A program made the position numbers and the translations under genes. DNA of 64,000 bases from Bin80 sp965215475 (GTDB taxonomy: Bacteria > Bacteroidota > Rhodothermia > Rhodothermales > Bin80): positions 124,001 to 188,000 of the forward strand of contig OZ244061.1 in the NCBI GenBank assembly GCA_965215475.1, in the 5' to 3' direction. How positions within the stretch are numbered: position 1 is the stretch's first letter; the number at the start of each line of letters is the position of its first letter. The notes below the pieces were generated by a model. The model was given only the letters and a program-made list of their open reading frames with translations. It had not been told where the DNA came from and did no database searches. Positions 46,860-55,761 of this stretch are shown piece by piece.

Positions 46860-49800
46860 ATGTCCAAATCTAAATTGGAAACTATCCTAGATGCATGGCG
46901 GGAAGAGGCAGCAGCTTCCAGTTACAGCAAGGAACGTATCAAGGGTACGGCTTTTGAAAAGCTTTGCATCCCGTTTCTAACGCATGATCCAGTTCAGAGC
47001 ACATACTATGAGCCTCCCATAACTTATGCGGAATGGGCAGCCAGTCAAGGACTCCCCCTCCCTAAAGGTGATATTGGTATTGACCTGGTTGCCAAGATTC
47101 GGGATTCAGAAGACTGGTGTGCGATCCAATGTAAACTTTGGGCTGAAGGTAGCACACTACAGAAAAAGGATATAGATTCCTTTTTGGCTACATCCAGCAA
47201 GAAACATTTTTCTCGTCGACTGATCATTGACACAACGGGAAAACAATGGAGTAGGCAGATAGAAGAGACTATTCGTGATCAGGATCCTCCTGTCACTCGA
47301 ATCGGCCTCCATGAACTCAAGCACAGTTCCATTGATTGGGGCATGCATGTAGGTGATGGAACAGGTACACCCGAAATTGCGACAAAAACTCCACATCCGC
47401 ATCAGACAGAAGCCATAAAAAAAGCGGTCGTTGGTCTCCAGAAGACAGGATCACGCGGAAAACTTATCATGGCTTGTGGTACGGGCAAAACCTTCACCTC
47501 ACTACGCATAGCAGAAGATCTAATTGGTGTTGGAGGACGCGTTTTATACCTTGTCCCAAGTCTAGCTCTCATGTCGCAGACCGTACGAGAGTGGGCTACA
47601 GATACGCGACTTCCCTTACGGGCTTATGCGGTGTGTAGTGATGTACAGGTCGGTCGTCGTAAGCGCCGGAATGATGACCGAATTGATATGGACATACTGG
47701 ATTTATCCTATCCCGCGACAACCGACGCAAAAAGTTTAGCCTTGCGTGCGGGAAACGATCATTCTAGTGAATTCACCGTGATATTTGCAACTTATCAATC
47801 TCTTCCTGTAATTGGGAATGCTCAGCGTGAGTATGGACTTCTGGACTTTGACTTAGCAATCTGTGACGAAGCTCATCGGACTGCAGGTGCCCGGATCAAG
47901 GATGAAGAGGATAGTCATTTTGTTCAGATTCACGATCAGGAGTATATCCGAACGGACCGGCGCCTGTATATGACAGCAACGCCGAAGATCTATGCACCTT
48001 CTGCGCGCAACAAAGCTGGTCAGGTAAATGCGACCCTATGCTCCATGGAAGATCAGCAAATCTATGGGCCTGTACTTTATGAGATTGGGTTTGGAGATGC
48101 GGTAGAGCAGGGACTTCTGTCAGATTACAAGGTAATTGTTCTGACCGTATCCCAAGAGGATGTTGCCAGTACTGTGGGAGATATGATGGCAAGGTATGAG
48201 TTGAAGATAGATGATGCCGGAAAGCTCATCGGGTGTTGGCGAGCACTTGCCAAGGTGGATGAAGACGAATTTGGGGATGATCATTTATCCATGCGCAGGG
48301 CAATCGCCTATTGTAAGGATATCAGGACTTCAAAACGATTGTCGGAGGTGTTTCACGAGATAACTCAGAAATACCGCGAAGTTCAGATGCAAAACCCTGT
48401 GGCAGATGCATTGATTGAGTATGGGATTGCATCGGAGCATGTTGATGGCACTTTCAACGCACTTGGCCGCGCCGATCGACTTCAATGGTTAGATTCAGTG
48501 CAGGCTCATGATCAGAGATGTCATGTTCTTTCCAATGTTCGTTGTTTATCCGAAGGGGTTGATGTTCCTGCATTGGATGCAATCCTGTTTATGCATCCCC
48601 GCAAGAGTCAGATTGAAGTCGTTCAGGCGGTGGGGCGAGTTATGCGCCGTTCTGTGGGGAAGAAGATGGGATATGTCGTTCTACCTGTGGTAGTTCCATC
48701 GGCTTCAGATCCGAATGAATATTTGGACAATAACGATACCTTCCGGGTCGTATGGCAAGTGCTCAATGCCATTCGCTCTCATGATGAGCGATTTGAAGCG
48801 AGGTTGAATTTACTGGAAGAAGGTCAGCCGGGGAAGCATCTGGGCATTATTGCACTGTCGGATTGGCAGCAGAATTCTGATTCCAGAACGCCATCTTCCA
48901 TTGACATCGGAACTTCAGAAGGTACTACGGAAGAAACAAACCGAACGAATGGAATTCAATTGACTCTACAGTTTGATCTGCCTGCTGCCATCCGTGCAAA
49001 AATCGTTGAAAAGTGTGGTAATCGAAAATACTGGGATGAGTGGGCGGTGGATGTTGCTGAGATTGCACAGAAGCATATGGTTCGGATCACGGACATGGTG
49101 AATCGTAATGAGGCTGCACGAGAAGTATTTCAGGATTTTCTTGTAGAATTACAAGATGATTTGAATGAAGGAGTTACCGAGAAGGAAGCAATTGAAATGC
49201 TGGCGCAGCACATGGTGACACGGCCTGTCTTTGAAGCATTGCATGGAGATGGACGGTTCGTCAATGAGAATCCCATCAGCAAGGGGATGCAGTTGGTGCT
49301 GGATGTATTAAAGCCTGCAAACATTGAAGTAGAGTCGGAAAGCCTGGAAGAGTTCTATGCAAGTGTTGCGAGGCGAGCGAAAGCCGCAAATACCGCCTCG
49401 GCGCGGCATAAGATTATTACGGAGTTGTATGACAAGTTTTTTCGGAATGCATTTCCGAAGACGGCAGAGCGATTGGGAATTGTTTATACGCCGATCGAGA
49501 TTGTAGATTTTATTCTGCATTCGGTGGATGAATTGTTACAAGATGAGTTTGGACAATCGCTTTCTTCGGACGGGGTAGAGATTTTGGATCCTTTTACAGG
49601 AACGGGGACATTCATTACCCGCATGATCCAGAATGGATTAATTGAACGAGAGGCACTTCGCCGGAAGTATCAATCCGAAATTCATGCGAATGAAATCATG
49701 CTCTTGGCCTACTACATTGCGGCCGTGAATATTGAAGATGCATATCATGCAATGGTAGGCACTGACGAGTATGAGCGTTTCCCTGGAATTATTCTGACCG

Positions 49801-51188
49801 ATACCTTTGAAATGCAGGACAGCGAGGATATGATTGCGGGTATCCTTCCCGAAAATTCAGAGCAGCGAAAAAGGCAGAAAGAGGCGCAGATTCGAGTGAT
49901 CGTGGGCAATCCACCATGGAGTGTGGGACAGAGGAGTCAGAATGATGCGGCCCAGAATCAATCATATCCCAATCTGAATAGAAGGATTGAACATTCTTAT
50001 GCGAAATATTCAAATGCCACCAGTGTAAGAAATTTATACGACAGTTATGTGCTGGCCATTCGTTGGGCATCCGATAGAATCGGCGAAAGCGGGGTGATTG
50101 GTTTAGTGACGAACGCTGGTTGGTTGGATAGTAATGCGATGGATGGTATGCGCAAGTGTTTGGCAGATGAATTCACCTCCATTTATGTGTTGAATTTACG
50201 GGGGCATGCTAGGTTGCAAGGTGAAAGACGCCGTATGGAAGGAGACAACGTATTTGAATCGGGTTCCAGAGCTCCCGTCACGATCACACTCTTTGTGCGC
50301 AATCCAAGGCGTAGGGGATGCAGGATTTTTTATCATGATATCGGTGACTACCTCAGTCGTGAGGCGAAGCTGGACAAAGTAAAGAGGTTCCAAGGAATTC
50401 GAGGGCTTATAGGAAAGTGGAATCTTCTTAGGCCAAATGTTCATCACGATTGGCTAAACCAAAGAGAGGCAAGGTTTGAAAAATTCATTCCTTTGGGGGA
50501 TAAGAAAGGGAAGATGAGCGATGTGATTTTCAAGAATTATTCTTTAGGGATAGCAACAGGCCGTGATGCATGGTGCTATAACCATTCAGAAGCGGCACTT
50601 CGGTGGAATATTCGCGCGATGATTCGTTTTTATGAGAGTGAGCGAGCAAGGCTTCAGGGGGAAAATGCCAAGGGCCGAGAATGGACCGCGGCAGAGATCA
50701 CAAAATATGTGAATAATGATCCTACGAAGATTAGTTGGACCGTGAATCTAAAGAATGACCTTGCCAAAAATAAAGATCTCAAAATGGAAGAGGGGCGTAT
50801 TGCTATTTCTCAATACAGGCCATTTACTCGTCAGCATCTTTTCCACAGTCGAAGACTCAATGAAAGGGTCTACCAGATTCCACAGATCTTTCCTCATGCG
50901 GAGGCAGAGAACATGGTGATTTGCGTGACAGGGAAGGGGGTGTCAGATGATTTCACATGCCTAATGGTCAAGGAGATACCAGATCTAGGTTACATCGCTT
51001 CCGGTCAATGTTTTCCACGTTGGCTTTATTCAAAACCTAGTGAAGCGAAAGAAGATTTGTTTTCGGAGGATACTCTCTCTCTGGATGTTGACTCTCATGG
51101 ATATATACGAGAAAGTGCAATCCAAGAAAATGCACTATATGTCTTCCAGAAAAATGGGGGGGGGCAAAATCAGTGTCACAGCAGATGA
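46860..51188 (+). CDS. Type ISP restriction-modification enzyme, main part (nuclease, helicase, methyltransferase), truncated at a G9 tract
   Basis: 1442 residues in this frame. Order: an Mrr-like PD-(D/E)XK nuclease (GIDLVAK near 73 and IQCKLW near 88), a superfamily 2 ATPase/translocase with Walker A CGTGKT near 206, DEAH near 335 (CDEAHRT) and motif VI QAVGRVMRR near 588, a helical spacer, and an N6-adenine methyltransferase with motif I DPFTGTGTF near 909 and NPPW near 1016. Then part of the target-recognition region. This is the single-chain layout of LlaGI and LlaBIII. The frame ends nine codons after a G9 tract (51156-51164), while the rest of the family C-terminus continues in the next frame to 51765. 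With eight Gs the protein would be about 1634 residues, the usual family length. Confidence 0.93.
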   Translation: MSKSKLETILDAWREEAAASSYSKERIKGTAFEKLCIPFLTHDPVQSTYYEPPITYAEWAASQGLPLPKGDIGIDLVAKIRDSEDWCAIQCKLWAEGSTLQKKDIDSFLATSSKKHFSRRLIIDTTGKQWSRQIEETIRDQDPPVTRIGLHELKHSSIDWGMHVGDGTGTPEIATKTPHPHQTEAIKKAVVGLQKTGSRGKLIMACGTGKTFTSLRIAEDLIGVGGRVLYLVPSLALMSQTVREWATDTRLPLRAYAVCSDVQVGRRKRRNDDRIDMDILDLSYPATTDAKSLALRAGNDHSSEFTVIFATYQSLPVIGNAQREYGLLDFDLAICDEAHRTAGARIKDEEDSHFVQIHDQEYIRTDRRLYMTATPKIYAPSARNKAGQVNATLCSMEDQQIYGPVLYEIGFGDAVEQGLLSDYKVIVLTVSQEDVASTVGDMMARYELKIDDAGKLIGCWRALAKVDEDEFGDDHLSMRRAIAYCKDIRTSKRLSEVFHEITQKYREVQMQNPVADALIEYGIASEHVDGTFNALGRADRLQWLDSVQAHDQRCHVLSNVRCLSEGVDVPALDAILFMHPRKSQIEVVQAVGRVMRRSVGKKMGYVVLPVVVPSASDPNEYLDNNDTFRVVWQVLNAIRSHDERFEARLNLLEEGQPGKHLGIIALSDWQQNSDSRTPSSIDIGTSEGTTEETNRTNGIQLTLQFDLPAAIRAKIVEKCGNRKYWDEWAVDVAEIAQKHMVRITDMVNRNEAAREVFQDFLVELQDDLNEGVTEKEAIEMLAQHMVTRPVFEALHGDGRFVNENPISKGMQLVLDVLKPANIEVESESLEEFYASVARRAKAANTASARHKIITELYDKFFRNAFPKTAERLGIVYTPIEIVDFILHSVDELLQDEFGQSLSSDGVEILDPFTGTGTFITRMIQNGLIEREALRRKYQSEIHANEIMLLAYYIAAVNIEDAYHAMVGTDEYERFPGIILTDTFEMQDSEDMIAGILPENSEQRKRQKEAQIRVIVGNPPWSVGQRSQNDAAQNQSYPNLNRRIEHSYAKYSNATSVRNLYDSYVLAIRWASDRIGESGVIGLVTNAGWLDSNAMDGMRKCLADEFTSIYVLNLRGHARLQGERRRMEGDNVFESGSRAPVTITLFVRNPRRRGCRIFYHDIGDYLSREAKLDKVKRFQGIRGLIGKWNLLRPNVHHDWLNQREARFEKFIPLGDKKGKMSDVIFKNYSLGIATGRDAWCYNHSEAALRWNIRAMIRFYESERARLQGENAKGREWTAAEITKYVNNDPTKISWTVNLKNDLAKNKDLKMEEGRIAISQYRPFTRQHLFHSRRLNERVYQIPQIFPHAEAENMVICVTGKGVSDDFTCLMVKEIPDLGYIASGQCFPRWLYSKPSEAKEDLFSEDTLSLDVDSHGYIRESAIQENALYVFQKNGGGQNQCHSR

Positions 51189-51765
51189 CTTATATTACTA
51201 CATCTATGGCACTCTTCATGTTCCATCTTACCGAAAAAAATACGCTGCAAACCTCCGTAAAGAACTCCCCCGAATTCCACTTCCCAAAGATGCAGAGCAG
51301 TTCTGGGCACTTGTCAAAGCCGGAAGAGAACTGGGCGAGTTGCATGTCAATTATGAAGAAGTCAAAGAGTGGCCAATCAGCTTTGAAAAGGGAGGCTGGG
51401 AACCACCAAGTGATGTTCAACCTGAAGCATGGTATCGAGTTGGGATTCGGCCCATGCGTCATCCAGGAAAAGCACGAGAGAAAGATCGATCTCGCATCCT
51501 CTATAACGATCATATCATCGTACAGGGAGTGCCACTTGAAGCCTATGATTATATGGTCAATGGAAAACCAGCCATTGCATGGGTTATGGAAAGGCAACGC
51601 GTGAAAACCGATAAAGCTAGTCAGATCGTCAACGATGCGAACCGATTTGCCCTAGGAACTATGCAGGATCCTGCGTATCCGCTCCGACTATTAGCCAAAG
51701 TAATCACGGTCAGCATGGAAACCATCAAGATTGTCGAAACACTCCGTGAGATGGAATTTTCATAA
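51154..51765 (+). CDS. C-terminal part of the Type ISP restriction-modification enzyme in a shifted frame
   Basis: About 203 residues counted from an in-frame ATG that overlaps the G9 tract. ISVTADDLYYYIYGTLHVPS, YRKKYAANLRKELPRIPLPK, AGRELGELHVNYE, and IIVQGVPLEAYDYMVNGKPA then WVMERQRVKTDKASQIVND match the conserved C-terminal end of Type ISP and related Type I-like enzymes, which follows or belongs to the target-recognition region. It is not expected to work alone. Independent initiation at the ATG is possible but I infer that it is normally fused to the upstream part. Confidence 0.88.
   Translation: MGGGKISVTADDLYYYIYGTLHVPSYRKKYAANLRKELPRIPLPKDAEQFWALVKAGRELGELHVNYEEVKEWPISFEKGGWEPPSDVQPEAWYRVGIRPMRHPGKAREKDRSRILYNDHIIVQGVPLEAYDYMVNGKPAIAWVMERQRVKTDKASQIVNDANRFALGTMQDPAYPLRLLAKVITVSMETIKIVETLREMEFS
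51156..51164 (+). repeat. G9 tract at the frame break of the Type ISP gene
   Basis: Nine Gs after AGAAAAAT. In the present state the upstream frame reads QKNGGGQNQ and stops at 51186-51188. Eight Gs would join it to KISVTADDLYYYIYG. The context resembles the tract in the Calx-beta-like gene (A-rich run, ATG, G run). Confidence 0.92.
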
Positions 51766-51796
51766 GAGCATTCAAAGAAAGTAATCAGATCCATTC

Positions 51797-52045
51797 ATGT
51801 TATCATTTAAGATTCAACTCTATAGCGTCCTGAAATCAAAGCTAAAGGCAGATTCTGTTGATCTGGAAACTCAATCTGGAATCACAGTGAATGAGTTTCT
51901 TGATCTGGCATGCAAGCAATATCCTGTGATGGCTCCCTATCGAAGCGTGATGCGCCTTGCGGTAAATCAGACTTACTCGGAGGATTCAAATATTATTCAG
52001 GATGGTGATGAAGTTGCCATCATAACCCCGGTAAGTGGTGGTTGA
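51797..52045 (+). CDS. moaD: Molybdopterin synthase small subunit MoaD
   Basis: 82 residues with the ubiquitin-like fold pattern: FKIQLYSVLKSKL, a VNEFLDLACKQYP helix, MRLAVNQ, IQDGDEVAIITPVSGG. The terminal Gly-Gly is the carrier site that is activated and thiolated. It overlaps the moaE start. MoaD and MoaE together insert sulfur into precursor Z in molybdenum cofactor synthesis, consistent with the molybdate transporter genes elsewhere in the window. Confidence 0.92.
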   Translation: MLSFKIQLYSVLKSKLKADSVDLETQSGITVNEFLDLACKQYPVMAPYRSVMRLAVNQTYSEDSNIIQDGDEVAIITPVSGG

Positions 52046-52496
52046 GGATTTAAAGAAACGATGGGTACAGCTTTTACGAGAGCCTATTGATCTCACGGAG
52101 GCCTATCAATTCCTTCAAACTTCCGAGGCAGGAGGCCTAGCACTCTTTATGGGGACTACACGACAGTGGACCGCCGGGCAGGAAACACGATCTCTAACCT
52201 ATGAGGGTTACGAACCCATGGCAATCAAAGAGATGCACAGACTTCTGGATATTGCGATGAATCGTTGGCCAATTCATCGTGCATGCCTAGTTCATCGGCT
52301 TGGTGAAGTGCCACTTGCAGAAGCCAGTGTTCTGGTCGGAGTTGCTACGCCGCATCGCCCCGAAGCATTTGAAGCTTGTCGTTACCTAATCGATCAACTC
52401 AAAGTACAGGTACCGATTTGGAAACAGGAGCACCTCGCTGATGGACAGGAAATCTGGGTCCAAGGATCCGATCTCCCTAGAATTCCTAACTCTTAA
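52035..52496 (+). CDS. moaE: Molybdopterin synthase large subunit MoaE
   Basis: About 153 residues from a GTG at 52035; GTG at 52038 is equally possible. Both overlap the 3' end of moaD. Family landmarks are GLALFMGTTRQWT, LTYEGYEPMAIKEM, CLVHRLGEVPLAEASVLVGVATPHRPEAFEA and the final VPIWKQEH with the active-site Lys. Its last 11 bases overlap tail to tail with purC on the other strand. Confidence 0.93.
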   Translation: MVVEDLKKRWVQLLREPIDLTEAYQFLQTSEAGGLALFMGTTRQWTAGQETRSLTYEGYEPMAIKEMHRLLDIAMNRWPIHRACLVHRLGEVPLAEASVLVGVATPHRPEAFEACRYLIDQLKVQVPIWKQEHLADGQEIWVQGSDLPRIPNS

Positions 52497-53439
52497 GCAC
52501 ACTCAGAATTCGAGTCTCTGGTTCTGGATGAGTATCTGGATTGAATGATGTTCCCGATACTTTCTCAAAAAGATCAATATAACGTTGGGATACTTGTGTG
52601 CGAAATTCGTCAGAAAGGGTAGGGGGCGACTGATCGTCTTGGCCACGAAATCCCTGTTCCATTAACCATTCACGCACAAACTCCTTGGAAAGTTGTTGCT
52701 GCGGTTTTCCTTGACGAAGAAGTTCTTCATAAGACTCAAGATAGAAATAACGGGAAGAATCTGGGGTGTGAACTTCATCAATCAAAACCCAGTCCCCCGC
52801 AGATGTTTGACCAAATTCATACTTGGTATCCACCAGGATTAATCCCTGAGCAGCTGCAAGGTCTGTACCTCTCTGAAACAGTGCCAACGAGGCTTCTTCT
52901 AATTGATCAAATGTGTCTGCACTGATCAAACCCTGTTGAATCGCTTCTTCACGGCTGATATCTTCATCGTGCCCAACCTGCGCCTTGGTCGTAGGCGTGA
53001 GAATGGGTTTGGGGAGTTTATCATTTTCATTCAGGCCATCAGGTAATGTTTTTCCACATAGTACTCGCTTCCCGCTTCGATAGGTACGCCAAGCGTGTCC
53101 AACTAAATATCCTCTGACTACAAATTCAAGTTTCCCTGGATCACACTTGTGTGCTATCGTGACGTTTGGGTCCGGTACGCTCACTATATGGTTTGCAATG
53201 ATATCACGAGTTGCATCGAAGAAATAGGCTGCAAGTTGATTGAGTACTTGCCCCTTGAAGGGAATGGTCTGATCTAGTACTCGATCAAAGGCCGAAATGC
53301 GATCCGTCGTGACCATGATTAAGCGATCTCCTTGGTCATAAGTATCTCGTACTTTACCCTGATATTTGGTGCCCAGACCCGTAAAATCTGTTCCCGTTAA
53401 GGTTTGGTTAAGTTGTTTTGTAATGGCTATTGTATGCAT
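52486..53439 (-). CDS. purC: Phosphoribosylaminoimidazole-succinocarboxamide synthase (SAICAR synthetase)
   Basis: 317 residues of the longer PurC form. GKVRDTYDQGDRLIMVTTDRISAFDRVLDQTIPFKGQVLNQ (in part) carries the ATP-binding and substrate segments, followed by CDPGKLEFVVRGYLVGHAWR, a KLPKPILTPTTKA segment and GLILVDTKYEFG. It catalyses aspartate addition in purine synthesis. The LacI-family gene lies upstream by six bases, so they may share a transcript. Confidence 0.96.
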   Translation of the reverse strand: MHTIAITKQLNQTLTGTDFTGLGTKYQGKVRDTYDQGDRLIMVTTDRISAFDRVLDQTIPFKGQVLNQLAAYFFDATRDIIANHIVSVPDPNVTIAHKCDPGKLEFVVRGYLVGHAWRTYRSGKRVLCGKTLPDGLNENDKLPKPILTPTTKAQVGHDEDISREEAIQQGLISADTFDQLEEASLALFQRGTDLAAAQGLILVDTKYEFGQTSAGDWVLIDEVHTPDSSRYFYLESYEELLRQGKPQQQLSKEFVREWLMEQGFRGQDDQSPPTLSDEFRTQVSQRYIDLFEKVSGTSFNPDTHPEPETRILSVLKS

Positions 53440-53444
53440 GTTTA

Positions 53445-54482
53445 TTATAAAATGGGAGAATAATCACTAGACATTCTTATTTGAAGTTTAGAGGTAATCT
53501 TCTGATCAACTCGTTCGGATTCTGAAGGATTTTTTTGACGAAAGATTAAACGCTCAGCAGCCAACCGTCCAGTATGCTCAATACGCTGATCAATACTGCT
53601 CAGCCCAAGATAATAACTGGTTTTTATATCATCATACCCAACAAGAGCAATATCCTCCGGGACGCGCTTACCCGCGTCTCGGATTGCCTTCCATGCTCCA
53701 ATTGCTTGCACATCGCTGGATGCCAAAACCGCTGTGATTCGTGGAGAAATATGAAGAAGTTGGTTCATCGCTTCAAATCCATGTTCTTCACTGAATCCGG
53801 CATGTTTGGCGGTAGTCCCGCTCTGAATGAGATTACTGTTAAAGGGAACTTCGTGTTTTTTGAGTGCTTTCTTATAACCACGTATACGCTCTAGTTGAAC
53901 ATAACCATCCGTATAGGCTCGGATTAGGCCAATACATTGATGCCCTTTTTCTAGAAGATGGTTTGTAGCCTTCTCGGCTCCTTTGGAGTCATTCCAATAA
54001 AAACAGTCAAATTCTGTATGATGATTGCCAATCAAAATCACAGGAGCGTCAAAGGCTTTTAATTCTTTTGCAAGAGGAGGAGTGACAGGGATTCCTGCCA
54101 AAATAAGTCCATCTACTTTACCACCTTTCAATTTGCTTCTCAACCGTTTTAACGGATTTATACTACCCAAATCAAACAGAAGTAAATCACAATCCTCATC
54201 AGAGTCGACCAGAACGGTACGAATTCCCTTAAATAGTGAGTTATGAAAGGCAGTTGTTATGGTAGGGGTTGCCAGCGCAATGAGCTTTGATCCTCGTTGT
54301 GCAAGGGATCTAGCAACACGATCAGGAAGATATTTTAACTCATCTACCGCTTCAAGAACTTGTTTCTTGGTATCTTCTGCAACATTAGCTGAATCATTCA
54401 GCACACGAGATACGGTCGAGATGCCAACACCAGCTAGATGAGCAACCTCATAAATTGTAACACGGGATTTATCACGTGGCAT
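53445..54482 (-). CDS. LacI-family transcriptional regulator
   Basis: 345 residues. N-terminal helix-turn-helix TIYEVAHLAGVGISTVSRVLN at about 8-28 with the hinge LPDRVARSLAQRGSK, followed by a periplasmic-binding-like effector domain with DGLILAGIPVTP, GYKKAL, and VALVGYDDIKTSYYLGLSSIDQ. It probably represses a carbohydrate operon. It is divergent from the adjacent ABC ATPase gene, with only 103 bases between the start codons, so autoregulation and control of the ATPase are plausible. I found no clear palindromic operator. Confidence 0.94.
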   Translation of the reverse strand: MPRDKSRVTIYEVAHLAGVGISTVSRVLNDSANVAEDTKKQVLEAVDELKYLPDRVARSLAQRGSKLIALATPTITTAFHNSLFKGIRTVLVDSDEDCDLLLFDLGSINPLKRLRSKLKGGKVDGLILAGIPVTPPLAKELKAFDAPVILIGNHHTEFDCFYWNDSKGAEKATNHLLEKGHQCIGLIRAYTDGYVQLERIRGYKKALKKHEVPFNSNLIQSGTTAKHAGFSEEHGFEAMNQLLHISPRITAVLASSDVQAIGAWKAIRDAGKRVPEDIALVGYDDIKTSYYLGLSSIDQRIEHTGRLAAERLIFRQKNPSESERVDQKITSKLQIRMSSDYSPIL

Positions 54483-54585
54483 GGGTGAATCTCAGGTTGG
54501 TTCAGTGATAACGCTTAGAAGAATAAACGAGACAAAAACATATTATACTATATTCTGAATGTAGCTGTTCTTATTAGAGAATTCG

Positions 54586-55707
54586 ATGGCAAGTGTGACT
54601 TTTGAGAAGGTTCAAAAACTATATGACAACAACCATCTAGCCGTTGATGGGGTGAATTTCACTGTAGCAGATGGTGAGTTGATGGTACTTGTTGGCCCAT
54701 CTGGTTGTGGCAAGAGTACCACTCTAAGGATGTTGGCTGGACTAGAATCTGTTACAAGTGGATCTATCTCTATTGATGGTCAAATCGTAAATGATATTCC
54801 ATCAAAAGACAGAGATGTGGCAATGGTGTTTCAGAACTATGCGCTATATCCACATATGACGGTTTTTAATAACATGGCTTTTGGTCTAAGGCTCCGAAAA
54901 TATTCAAAAGCTGAAATCAAAAAGAGGGTAGGGCAGGCCGCCGAAATTCTGGGAATTACAGATATACTGGATCGTAAACCCAAGCAACTTTCGGGTGGAC
55001 AGCAGCAGCGGGTAGCAGTCGGGCGTGCAATCGTCCGTAAACCCAAAGTATTTCTGTTTGATGAGCCTCTTTCAAATTTGGACGCAAAGTTACGTGTGCA
55101 AATGCGTACCGAATTAGCTCGCTTGCATCGAGAGCTAAATGCTACAATGGTTTATGTGACTCACGACCAGACGGAAGCAATGACATTAGGAGATCGGATC
55201 ATCGTAATGAATGAAGGAGTGATCCAACAAATCGATGATCCTGTTACTCTCTATAAAAATCCTCAGAATCAATTCGTAGCCGGATTTATCGGTAGTCCAG
55301 GGATGAATTTTATTACTGGATCCCTCGAAGTTATAGATGAAACATGGCAATTCGTTTCTGCAAAACGTGAACTTCGTCTTCCGGTGTCCCTGCAATCTAT
55401 TCCTGTTCAAGCGAATCCTCAAGTGGTGCTTGGTTTTCGCCCAGAGAATATCAAACCGATTTCAGAGTCTCAAAACAGTCATGATGCGGGTATGATTGAG
55501 GCAGAGGTTGTATTTGAGGAGCATTTGGGAGCGGAGTCATATGTATATTGTAAAATTCCTTCCACCACATTTATGGCTCGTGTACCTGGCACCACAAATT
55601 ATGAACTTGGGCAGCGATTACAACTTGAACTGGATCTACAGCGGATCCATATCTATGATGCAGAAACAGGTAAGCTAGTTGTTTTGGAAGCAAGCAATGA
55701 GGAGTAG
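54586..55707 (+). CDS. ABC transporter ATP-binding protein of the MsmX/UgpC/MalK type
   Basis: 373 residues. Walker A GPSGCGKST at 37-45, Q-loop MVFQNYALYPHMTVFNN, signature LSGGQQQRVAVGRAI, Walker B KVFLFDEPLSNLDAKLRV, H-loop YVTHDQTEAMTLGDR, and a C-terminal TOBE region from about 240 (FIGSPGMNF, VLGFRPENI). These ATPases power carbohydrate importers and are often shared by several permeases. No permease or binding-protein gene adjoins it. It faces away from the LacI-family gene. Confidence 0.95.
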   Translation: MASVTFEKVQKLYDNNHLAVDGVNFTVADGELMVLVGPSGCGKSTTLRMLAGLESVTSGSISIDGQIVNDIPSKDRDVAMVFQNYALYPHMTVFNNMAFGLRLRKYSKAEIKKRVGQAAEILGITDILDRKPKQLSGGQQQRVAVGRAIVRKPKVFLFDEPLSNLDAKLRVQMRTELARLHRELNATMVYVTHDQTEAMTLGDRIIVMNEGVIQQIDDPVTLYKNPQNQFVAGFIGSPGMNFITGSLEVIDETWQFVSAKRELRLPVSLQSIPVQANPQVVLGFRPENIKPISESQNSHDAGMIEAEVVFEEHLGAESYVYCKIPSTTFMARVPGTTNYELGQRLQLELDLQRIHIYDAETGKLVVLEASNEE

Positions 55708-55761
55708 GGGAGTCTAACGAATTTTCTATAGAGTCATGTCATGGCTCCTGATCGGAGCGAC

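Noticed and set aside
54483..54585. LacI-family operator between the divergent genes (around GATAACGCTTAG)
   Set aside because: The central CG is present but the arms are not symmetric beyond two positions.
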